Shown here: one piece after another, positions 1-5,605 of the stretch
Layout: the number at the start of each line of letters is the position of its first letter
Numbering within the stretch: the first letter of the stretch is position 1
Assembly: GCA_017630975.1 (NCBI GenBank)
Contig: JAGBUF010000143.1
Span: 1-6,010 of the forward strand
Length of the DNA: 6,010 nt
Direction: 5' to 3'
Origin: Paraprevotella sp.
GTDB taxonomy: Bacteria; Bacteroidota; Bacteroidia; Bacteroidales; Bacteroidaceae
The notes under the pieces: generated by a model
The model's input: only the letters and a program-made list of their open reading frames with translations
What the model was told of the DNA's origin: nothing
The model's database searches: none
Translations under genes and position numbers: made by a program

Positions 1-1
1 C

Positions 2-139
2 CATAAAGACGCAAAAGAATGGCACTACCTTGAAAAAATAGGGGAAAATACAGTTAAAATCGTCCTAAAATTTCGTTTTTTAACTTATTTTTCCGAAATT
101 CGCAGATGGATAAAAAACATTAGATTTTTTCATAGTTAA
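2..139 (+). other. Possible 3' end of an upstream plus-strand gene
   Basis: One plus-strand frame is open from the window edge to a TAA at 137-139 (45 codons), ending ten bases before the strong hairpin at 149-183, which is where a gene end would be expected. The first 20 or so residues (…KEWHYLEKIGENTVKIV) look protein-like. The rest is rich in Phe, Ile, Lys and Arg, as translated A/T-rich noncoding DNA often is. The other two frames stop at 4-6 (TAA) and at 37-39 (TAG, ending …NGTTLKK), so the upstream gene may instead end at either of those, with 40-148 being intergenic. No family is recognised. An open run of this length in one frame is only mildly unexpected at this base composition. Confidence 0.25.
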
Positions 140-148
140 GGTTTAGTT

Positions 149-183
149 AAATGGGGTTCACTTTGAAAGTGAGCCCCATTTTT
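149..183. terminator. Strong intrinsic terminator hairpin
   Basis: AAATGGGG at 149-156 pairs perfectly with CCCCATTT at 174-181. The stem continues inward through a G-T pair (157/173) and TCACTT against AAGTGA (158-163/167-172), leaving a 3-base loop. This makes about 15 bp with a GC-rich block. On the plus strand it runs straight into a T tract (179-183), the classic rho-independent form, so it best serves a plus-strand gene ending upstream. Read on the minus strand it lies about 35 bases past the stop of the alcohol dehydrogenase, but the following run (UUUAACUAAA) is a weaker U tract. A two-way terminator is plausible. Confidence 0.85.
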
Positions 184-216
184 AATGTCCTATACTGCTA
201 CATTTGACTTTATACA

Positions 217-1398
217 TCATTTCGCCATTTGATAGATAGTTTCCATATCTATATGGTTCAAAACCTTGAAACATCCTTGTGTTGTTTTATAGTCACGGCT
301 ACATTTTCGAGCCATCTCCTTGATTTCATCGTCTGTGATATCACGCCCGATTAGTTCATGAATATTGATAGGCATTCCGATGGCATGATAAAAACGTTCC
401 ATGGCTTCAATTCCTTTAAGTGCAGTACCTTCCGGGTCGGTGAAATCGTTCGTTACACCCATTACATTCACTGCAAAACGCACGAAACGACTCACATTTT
501 CCTTATAGACATATCGTGCCCAACTGGGCCAAACTGCAGCAAGACCGGCTCCATGGGTTACATCAAACATTCCGCTCAGTTCATGTTCCAACTGATGGGT
601 AGCCCAATCGTCAGCCACACCACATCCTGTCAGTCCGTTGTGCGCTATACTTCCTCCCCACATGATTTGTGCACGATGACGATAATCCTCTGGATTCTTG
701 AGCACAGCAAATATGCTATCCATCAGTGTACGCATTACCGCCTCAGCGACTTCTGTTGTCAGCGTCATATCATCATCATGAGTGAAATAACGCTCCATGG
801 TATGCATGATCATATCTGTCACCCCTGCGGCGGTTTGGTAAGACGGAAGAGTATACGTGCGCACCGGATTCATAATCGCAAACTTAGGGCGGGTAATATC
901 ATTGGAATATCCCAACTTGATACCCCCATCTTCATTGGTAATCACACTTGATTCGCTCATCTCGCTTCCTGCAGCAGGTATGGTCAATACCGAAGCGACC
1001 GGCAAACACACTTCTGCATGGAGTTTTCCGAGATAAAAGTCCCAGACATCACCTTCGTAAGGCACTCCACATGCGATAGCTTTTGCTGAATCTATGACAC
1101 TACCTCCACCGACAGCGAGAATAAAATCTACGCCCTCTTTGCGACAGAGCTCTATACCCTCGTAAACTTTAGAAAGACGGGGATTGGGCACAACACCTCC
1201 CAACATAAGGTATTCAACACCCTCTTGTGAAAGTAAACCACACACCTTATCCAATAGACCTGACTTGATGGCACTTTGTCCACCGTAATGGACAAGAACT
1301 TTCGTTCCACCATATTTCTTCACAAGTTCGGCCACTTTCTCTTCTGATTGTTTTCCGAAAACCACCTCAGTGGGGGTATAATACTTAAAATCTTTCAT
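217..1398 (-). CDS. Iron-type (group III) alcohol dehydrogenase, YqhD/BdhA-like
   Basis: A 393-residue cytoplasmic NAD(P)-dependent alcohol dehydrogenase, expected to reduce aldehydes to alcohols or the reverse. It is full length for the family (E. coli YqhD has 387 residues). The dinucleotide-binding loop GGGSVIDSAKAIA is at 97-109. By alignment with YqhD the metal ligands are Asp195, His199 (GVTDMIMHTMERY), His268 (DDWATHQLEHEL) and His282 (THGAG), all present. The second cofactor motif, YGGGS in YqhD, reads YGGQS here (38-42), so a Gln replaces the third Gly. That could alter NADPH/NADH preference, which is inference. The ATG at 1396-1398 gives the normal N-terminus (KYYTPTEVVFGK) and has only an A/T-rich leader without a clear ribosome site. 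The gene diverges from the CoA-transferase operon and is followed by the hairpin at 149-183. The physiological substrate (butanal, methylglyoxal or another aldehyde) cannot be read from sequence. Confidence 0.95.
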   Translation of the reverse strand: MKDFKYYTPTEVVFGKQSEEKVAELVKKYGGTKVLVHYGGQSAIKSGLLDKVCGLLSQEGVEYLMLGGVVPNPRLSKVYEGIELCRKEGVDFILAVGGGSVIDSAKAIACGVPYEGDVWDFYLGKLHAEVCLPVASVLTIPAAGSEMSESSVITNEDGGIKLGYSNDITRPKFAIMNPVRTYTLPSYQTAAGVTDMIMHTMERYFTHDDDMTLTTEVAEAVMRTLMDSIFAVLKNPEDYRHRAQIMWGGSIAHNGLTGCGVADDWATHQLEHELSGMFDVTHGAGLAAVWPSWARYVYKENVSRFVRFAVNVMGVTNDFTDPEGTALKGIEAMERFYHAIGMPINIHELIGRDITDDEIKEMARKCSRDYKTTQGCFKVLNHIDMETIYQMAK

Positions 1399-1402
1399 AT
1401 TG

Positions 1403-1420
1403 TATTTTCGTTTGAAAATA
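1403..1420 (-). promoter_or_regulatory. Inverted repeat just upstream of the alcohol dehydrogenase start
   Basis: TATTTTC (1403-1409) and GAAAATA (1414-1420) form a perfect 7-bp inverted repeat around a 4-base loop, ending four bases before the ATG at 1398. In the transcript it would be a weak A/U-rich hairpin covering the ribosome landing zone. As DNA it could be an operator. The A/T-rich setting makes a chance occurrence fairly likely. Confidence 0.3.
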
Positions 1421-1429
1421 TTTGTATTT

Positions 1430-1439
1430 ATTACCGATA
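1430..1439 (+). repeat. Direct repeat ATTACCGATA, copy 1
   Basis: The 10-mer ATTACCGATA occurs here and, identically and in the same orientation, at 1522-1531. Both copies lie in the divergent intergenic region. This copy is in the presumed leader of the alcohol dehydrogenase, 31 bases before its start codon. Its core TACCGATA is a near-palindrome. It is a candidate regulator-binding site. Confidence 0.4.
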
Positions 1440-1489
1440 AAGATACTGTTTATTATGATATGCTTTAAGGTATTAGGTTTAAATCACCA

Positions 1490-1497
1490 CAAAATTA
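1490..1497 (-). promoter_or_regulatory. Possible −7 box for the alcohol dehydrogenase
   Basis: The minus strand reads TAATTTTG, matching the Bacteroides −7 consensus TAnnTTTG. It is the only such match on this strand within the intergenic region. It would give a leader of roughly 85 bases. No convincing TTTG −33 element is found at the expected distance (the nearest is TTTC at 1511-1514), so the call rests on one short motif. Confidence 0.35.
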
Positions 1498-1521
1498 GAA
1501 AAAACTTGCAGAAACTTTTAG

Positions 1522-1531
1522 ATTACCGATA
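1522..1531 (+). repeat. Direct repeat ATTACCGATA, copy 2
   Basis: Second exact copy of the 10-mer at 1430-1439, with starts 92 bases apart. It ends nine bases before the −33 box of the CoA-transferase promoter, a typical place for an activator, and lies upstream of the possible alcohol dehydrogenase −7 box. A single regulator bound to both copies could control both divergent genes. Confidence 0.4.
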
Positions 1532-1540
1532 TTTAGTTCT

Positions 1541-1553
1541 TTTGATTATCAAA
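1541..1553. promoter_or_regulatory. Palindrome overlapping the −33 box (possible operator)
   Basis: TTTGAT, a single T, then ATCAAA form a perfect 6-1-6 inverted repeat whose left arm contains the −33 TTTG of the CoA-transferase promoter. A repressor bound here would block the sigma factor. The half-site resembles FNR/CRP-family TTGAT, but the 1-base gap does not fit that family's 4-base gap. Confidence 0.3.
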
Positions 1554-1568
1554 TAATAATTATCTTTG
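1541..1568 (+). promoter_or_regulatory. Bacteroides-type promoter of the CoA-transferase operon
   Basis: TATCTTTG at 1561-1568 matches the −7 consensus TAnnTTTG recognised by the Bacteroidetes primary sigma factor. TTTG at 1541-1544 serves as the −33 element, 16 bases upstream. That spacing is shorter than usually quoted, but the promoter at 5535-5562 in this window has the same spacing and the same −7 octamer. Transcription would start near 1573-1577, giving a leader of about 40 bases to the ATG at 1614. The −33 box overlaps a palindrome at 1541-1553. Confidence 0.7.
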
Positions 1569-1613
1569 CGAAATTATAAATAATCAATCATTTACTACTA
1601 AATAAATACTGAT

Positions 1614-3125
1614 ATGGCATTCAACAAGATTACAGCTGCTGAAGCTGCTGCATTCATCCAAAACGGAGATTCCATAGGTCTGAGTGGTTTTACCCCCGCA
1701 GGAACTCCAAAATGCGTCCCTGCTGAAATAGCAAAAATAGCCGAAAGTGAACATGCTGCCGGCAGAGCATTCAAAATCAACATATTAACAGGAGCATCTA
1801 CGGGACAAAGTTGCGATGGCATGCTAGCCAACGCTCAAGCAATCAGATTCCGAACTCCTTATACAACCAACAAGGATTTCCGCACACGAGTGAACAACAA
1901 TGAAATTTCATATTCCGACTTGAATTTGTCCAATGTTGCCACTCAAATCAGACAAGGATATTTAGGCAGTTTGGAATGGGCCATTATTGAGGCTTGCGAA
2001 GTGGAACAGGTTGGTAATAAAGCTCGTATATACTTGACTGCAGCAGGCGGTATCAGCCCTACAGTCTGCCGTTTGGCAAGCAAAGGCATCATTATTGAGT
2101 TGAACGCTTTCCACAGTAAGAACTGCATGGGTATTCACGATGTTTATGAAATTGAAGACCATCCGCATCGTACCCCTATCATGATTATGAAGGCGAGCGA
2201 CCGTATCGGAAAACCATACATTGAAGTGGAGGCCGACCGCATCAAAGGAATCGTTGAATGTAACATTCCGGATGAAGCCCGCGCTTTCAAAGACGCCGAT
2301 CCTATTACTACACAAATCGGCAATAATGTAGCTGACTTCCTTTTGGCAAACATGAAAAGTGGAAAAATCCCTCCTACATTCCTGAATCTTCAAAGTGGTG
2401 TGGGTAGTGGTGCAAACGCGGTGCTGGGAGCACTGGGTCAATGCCCTGAAGTTCCCAACTTCAACATCTACACCGAAGTGCTACAAGATGCACCGGTTCA
2501 ATTGATGCGCGATGGCCGTGTCCTCTCAGCTTCTACATGTTCACTGACCGTGACCAACGAATGTTTGCAAGGCATTTATGATGACATGGATTTCTTCAAA
2601 GATAAATTGGTGCTCCGCCCTTCAGAGATTTCTAACTGTCCGGAAGTCATTGCACGTATCGGAGTTTGTTCATTGAACACCGCAATTGAAGTGGATATCT
2701 ATGGTCATGTGAACTCAACAAAAATATGCGGAACCAAAATGATGAACGGTATCGGTGGTTCAGCCGATTTCACCAACAACGCCTACCTCAGTATCTTTAC
2801 TTGCGGATCAACCACCAAGGGAGGTGCCATCAGTAGTATCGTTCCTTTCTGTTCGCATATTGACCACACCAGCCATTTCGTTGATGCCGTTATCACTGAA
2901 TATGGAGTTGCTGATCTTCGTGGAAAATGTTCTATGGAAAAGGCTGCAGAACTTATCAAGGTGGCTCACCCCGACTATCGCCCAATGCTGAATGATTACC
3001 TGAAATATGCTGCAAAAAATGGCGGACACACCCACCACTGCTTATCAGCTGCTTTCGCTATGCATGATACACTGATGCGTAAAGGCGATATGCGTTTAAC
3101 CGATTGGTCTGAATACATTAAATAA
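1614..3125 (+). CDS. Acetyl-CoA hydrolase/transferase family succinate (acetate) CoA-transferase
   Basis: A 503-residue cytoplasmic CoA-transferase of the AarC/Cat1 type, close to the length of Acetobacter AarC (about 505). The family moves CoA between succinyl-CoA or other acyl-CoAs and acetate or propionate through a glutamyl-CoA thioester. The N-terminal half holds the first CoA-transferase domain (ITAAEAAAFIQNGDSIGLSGF at 6-26, with GGISPT at 145-150). The likely catalytic Glu is Glu288 in IYTEVLQD. The CoA-binding loops are SGVGSGANAVLGAL (261-274) and GIGGSADF (379-386). Members of this family are often annotated as acetyl-CoA hydrolase, but these motifs favour transferase activity. In Bacteroides, which ferments to succinate, acetate and propionate, a role in conserving the thioester bond during acetate or propionate formation is likely. 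The exact acyl pair is not readable. It heads a run with the peptidase (5-bp gap) and ddh. The chosen ATG gives the expected family N-terminus and sits about 45 bases after the −7 box. Confidence 0.93.
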   Translation: MAFNKITAAEAAAFIQNGDSIGLSGFTPAGTPKCVPAEIAKIAESEHAAGRAFKINILTGASTGQSCDGMLANAQAIRFRTPYTTNKDFRTRVNNNEISYSDLNLSNVATQIRQGYLGSLEWAIIEACEVEQVGNKARIYLTAAGGISPTVCRLASKGIIIELNAFHSKNCMGIHDVYEIEDHPHRTPIMIMKASDRIGKPYIEVEADRIKGIVECNIPDEARAFKDADPITTQIGNNVADFLLANMKSGKIPPTFLNLQSGVGSGANAVLGALGQCPEVPNFNIYTEVLQDAPVQLMRDGRVLSASTCSLTVTNECLQGIYDDMDFFKDKLVLRPSEISNCPEVIARIGVCSLNTAIEVDIYGHVNSTKICGTKMMNGIGGSADFTNNAYLSIFTCGSTTKGGAISSIVPFCSHIDHTSHFVDAVITEYGVADLRGKCSMEKAAELIKVAHPDYRPMLNDYLKYAAKNGGHTHHCLSAAFAMHDTLMRKGDMRLTDWSEYIK

Positions 3126-3130
3126 AAAAT

Positions 3131-4522
3131 ATGAAAAGAATATCATTATACATTGCTTTCATTTTAATGGGAAGCAGCATATATGCCCAAAAGTCCATCA
3201 CCTCGGATGTCTTGAAAGAGTTGTCGGAGAGTTATCAGAATAACGGGACTGAAAAAGCCATCAGAAATGCTGTCAATGGAACATCCATCAAACAACTGAC
3301 CCTCAATAGAGATGTAAAGAATGCTACGGATACATGGTTCAGTAACAGAGTGAATAGTTCCGGCGTAACAGACCAATTGCAAAGTGGACGCTGCTGGCTT
3401 TTCACCGGAACCAATGTTATCCGCGCCAGAGTCATGGCAGAAACAGGCATGAAAAATTTCCATTTCTCACAAGTTTATACTTTCTTCTATGATCAATTGG
3501 AAAAAAGCAACTTGTTCTTGCAAGGTATCATTGATACCCGCAAGAAACCTATGGACGACAAAATGGTAGAATGGCTGTTCCGCAATCCATTAAGCGATGG
3601 AGGACAATTTACCGGTGTTTCCGATTTGATTGAAAAATACGGACTTGTTCCACAAGAGGTTATGCCAGAAACATATTGTAGCAATAACACCAACGAATTT
3701 TCAGCACTCCTTAAACGTAAACTTCGTGAGTATGGTATTGGATTGCGTGAAGCATCAGACAATGGTGCTTCTGAAAAAGCGCTTGAAAAACAGAAAGTGG
3801 AAATGATGAAAACTGTTTACCGTATGCTGGTTTATGCCTATGGTAATCCAACGACCACTTTCAAATGGGCACCCAAAATCAATGGCAAATATACCCAAGA
3901 GCCTAAAACCTATACCCCGCAAAGTTTCTACAAGGAAATTTGTGGAGGAGAGGACTTGAATGCCAATTATGTCATGTTGATGAATGATCCTACGCGCGAA
4001 TATAATAAGGTATATGAAATTGATTACGATCGACACACTTATGACGGTCACAATTGGGTATACTTGAATCTCCCAATCGAAGATATCAAGGAAGCAGCCA
4101 TTGCAAGTATCAAAGACAGCACCATGATGTATTTCAGTTGCGATGTAGGCAAGTTCCTGAATGCTAAAACCGGCATTCTTGACATCAACAACTATGATTA
4201 TGGTAATCTGTTCGGAACCACATTCGGTATGAACAAGAAACAACGCATCCAAAGTTTTGACAGCGGTAGCACACATGCCATGACACTGATGGCTGTAGAT
4301 GTGGACGAAAACGGCAAATCAAAAAAATGGATGGTGGAGAACAGTTGGGGACCGACTCATGGTCATCAAGGACATCTGATCATGACCGATGAATGGTTCA
4401 ACGAATACATGTTCCGTTTGGTCGTTAACAAGAAATATTGTTCACAACGCATCCTTGACCTGCTGCAACAAAAGCCTATCCGCCTACCGGCATGGGACCC
4501 TATGTTTCAAAATGAATTGTAA
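3131..4522 (+). CDS. Exported C1B cysteine peptidase, aminopeptidase C/bleomycin hydrolase family
   Basis: A 463-residue papain-fold peptidase of the PepC/bleomycin hydrolase family. These usually form barrel-like hexamers that trim peptides from the N-terminus. The catalytic set is complete: Gln82 (oxyanion hole) and Cys88 in DQLQSGRCWLF, His382 in GSTHAMTL, Asn404 in VENSWG. Other family blocks are HFSQVYTFFYDQLEKSN (111-127), DGGQF (156-160) and LIEKYGLVPQEVMPETY (166-182). Unlike classical cytosolic PepC, it begins with a signal peptide: MKR, a hydrophobic stretch to about residue 17, and likely cleavage after SSIYA (residue 19) before Gln20. No lipobox Cys is present, so a soluble periplasmic enzyme is expected. 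The mature length, about 444, is normal. The tail keeps the family's LPAWDPM (452-458) but ends FQNEL instead of the usual GALA-type end. It starts five bases after the CoA-transferase stop, so it is probably cotranscribed. The substrate is unknown; dietary or cell-wall peptides are possible. Confidence 0.92.
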   Translation: MKRISLYIAFILMGSSIYAQKSITSDVLKELSESYQNNGTEKAIRNAVNGTSIKQLTLNRDVKNATDTWFSNRVNSSGVTDQLQSGRCWLFTGTNVIRARVMAETGMKNFHFSQVYTFFYDQLEKSNLFLQGIIDTRKKPMDDKMVEWLFRNPLSDGGQFTGVSDLIEKYGLVPQEVMPETYCSNNTNEFSALLKRKLREYGIGLREASDNGASEKALEKQKVEMMKTVYRMLVYAYGNPTTTFKWAPKINGKYTQEPKTYTPQSFYKEICGGEDLNANYVMLMNDPTREYNKVYEIDYDRHTYDGHNWVYLNLPIEDIKEAAIASIKDSTMMYFSCDVGKFLNAKTGILDINNYDYGNLFGTTFGMNKKQRIQSFDSGSTHAMTLMAVDVDENGKSKKWMVENSWGPTHGHQGHLIMTDEWFNEYMFRLVVNKKYCSQRILDLLQQKPIRLPAWDPMFQNEL

Positions 4523-4543
4523 GTGACAATACCTATATAATAG

Positions 4544-5452
4544 ATGAGCAAAATGAAGAAGATTAGAGCAGCCATTGTCGGATATGGCAATATAGGTCGT
4601 TATGCTTTACAAGCACTTGAAACCGCTACAGATTTTGAGGTTGCGGGTATCGTCAGACGCAATGGCGATGAAAATAAGCCAAAAGAATTAGGTGCATACA
4701 AAGTTGTCAAAGACATACGTGAACTGAGTGATGTTGATGTTGCCATATTAGCTACACCAACACGTAGCGTAGAAAAGTATGCCAAAGAGATTCTTGCGCT
4801 CGGTATCAATACTGTAGATAGTTTTGATATACATTCACAAATCACCTCCTTACGCCGTTCATTGAATGAAAGTGCAAAAGAAGGAAATGCAGTTTCCATC
4901 ATTTCTGCCGGATGGGATCCGGGAAGTGACTCTATTGTCAGAAGTATGCTGCAAGCCATAGCTCCGAAAGGAATCACATATACCAACTTCGGACCGGGTA
5001 TGAGCATGGGGCACACTGTGGCCGTAAAAGCCATTGATGGTGTAAAAGCCGCACTGTCCATGACCATTCCTACCGGCACGGGAATCCACCGACGCATGGT
5101 GTATATAGAACTTGAAGAAGGTTATGAATTTGCACAAGTAGCAGCAGCCATCAAAGCCGATGCCTACTTTGTAAATGACGAGACACATGTCATTCAGGTA
5201 CCTAATGTAGACGAACTATTGGACATGGGGCACGGTGTCAACCTGACCCGCAAGGGTGTTTCCGGTACAACACAGAATCAGTTGTTTGAATTCAACATGC
5301 GCATCAACAATCCTGCACTTACCGGACAAGTGTTAGTGTGTGCAGCCAGAGCAACCATGCGACAGCAACCGGGTTGCTACACCATGATTGAAGTTCCTGT
5401 TATTGATTTGTTAGAAGGAGATCGTGAAGAATTAATCAGCCATTTAGTATAA
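4544..5452 (+). CDS. ddh: meso-Diaminopimelate D-dehydrogenase
   Basis: A 302-residue NADPH-dependent enzyme (EC 1.4.1.16) that interconverts meso-2,6-diaminopimelate with tetrahydrodipicolinate plus ammonia. It gives a one-step route to meso-DAP for peptidoglycan and lysine, or a catabolic route back. The Rossmann motif GYGNIGR is at 13-19, with VRR (37-39) placed to bind the NADP phosphate. Family blocks alignable to Corynebacterium Ddh are VDSFDIH (91-97), SAGWDPG (121-127), GPGMSMGHT (150-158), GIHRRMVYIEL (180-190) and the C-terminal AARATMRQQ…TMIEVPVIDLL. The segment before HRRM is about 12-15 residues shorter than in the Corynebacterium enzyme, as in the compact type II forms (about 299 residues, Symbiobacterium-like). 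Bacteroides fragilis is known to have both DapL and Ddh routes. An alternative start at Met4 (4553) is equally compatible with the fold; neither has a clear ribosome site. It follows the peptidase by 21 bp with no visible internal promoter, so it is probably the last gene of the operon. Confidence 0.93.
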   Translation: MSKMKKIRAAIVGYGNIGRYALQALETATDFEVAGIVRRNGDENKPKELGAYKVVKDIRELSDVDVAILATPTRSVEKYAKEILALGINTVDSFDIHSQITSLRRSLNESAKEGNAVSIISAGWDPGSDSIVRSMLQAIAPKGITYTNFGPGMSMGHTVAVKAIDGVKAALSMTIPTGTGIHRRMVYIELEEGYEFAQVAAAIKADAYFVNDETHVIQVPNVDELLDMGHGVNLTRKGVSGTTQNQLFEFNMRINNPALTGQVLVCAARATMRQQPGCYTMIEVPVIDLLEGDREELISHLV

Positions 5453-5457
5453 AAAAA

Positions 5458-5508
5458 GGCCTAAAAAACGTGATTTTTACCGGGAAAAAGAGTTTTTTGG
5501 TTCATTTT
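5458..5508 (+). terminator. Probable imperfect hairpin terminator after ddh
   Basis: CC (5460-5461), a bulged T, then AAAAAAC (5463-5469) pairs with GTTTTTTGG (5492-5500). Inside this, TTTTT (5474-5478) pairs with AAAAA (5485-5489) around the loop ACCGGG. The stem begins six bases after the ddh stop and is followed by TTCATTTTAG, a broken U tract. The pairing is mostly A-U, so termination may be leaky, but the position between ddh and the next promoter fits an operon end. Confidence 0.45.
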
Positions 5509-5534
5509 AGAAAAATAATGAGGTACAAATAAGC

Positions 5535-5562
5535 GTTGTTTTAACAATTATGCATATCTTTG
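5535..5562 (+). promoter_or_regulatory. Bacteroides-type promoter of the outer-membrane protein gene
   Basis: TATCTTTG at 5555-5562 matches the −7 consensus TAnnTTTG and is identical to the box before the CoA-transferase. GTTG at 5535-5538 is the best −33 candidate, again 16 bases upstream. Transcription would start near 5567-5571, giving an A/T-rich leader of about 35-40 bases before the ATG at 5606. The leader contains the A/T palindrome TTATTAA-C-TTAATAA at 5583-5597, which may be chance. Confidence 0.7.
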
Positions 5563-5605
5563 TCCCGAATGTAACGATTTATTTATTAACTTAATAAGAA
5601 CATTT

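Noticed and set aside
132..134. Short minus-strand reading frame (about 17 codons) starting near 133
   Set aside because: It is too short, has no promoter box or recognisable sequence, and lies just beyond the terminator hairpin.
358..951. 197-codon open frame on the plus strand inside the alcohol dehydrogenase
   Set aside because: It is antisense to a complete, motif-rich enzyme gene. Its translation is rich in His, Cys and Ile with no recognisable domain, as expected for a shadow frame.
1541..1553. FNR/CRP-type binding site (TTGAT…ATCAA)
   Set aside because: The half-sites match but are separated by one base rather than four, so the family spacing fails. It is kept only as a generic palindrome.
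1962..2441. 159-codon minus-strand open frame inside the CoA-transferase
   Set aside because: It is antisense to a well supported gene, has no family resemblance, and its translation is Cys/His/Thr-rich and of low plausibility.
3755..4276. 173-codon minus-strand open frame inside the peptidase
   Set aside because: It lies opposite conserved peptidase motifs. Its hydrophobic look comes from the complement of the sense codons, and no promoter or start context supports it.
4600..5097. 165-codon minus-strand open frame inside ddh
   Set aside because: It is a shadow of the conserved ddh coding sequence, with no independent support.
5583..5597. 7-1-7 palindrome TTATTAA-C-TTAATAA in the outer-membrane gene leader as an operator
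   Set aside because: It is made almost only of A and T in a very A/T-rich leader, so chance is a good explanation. It is mentioned in the promoter entry but not called as a site.
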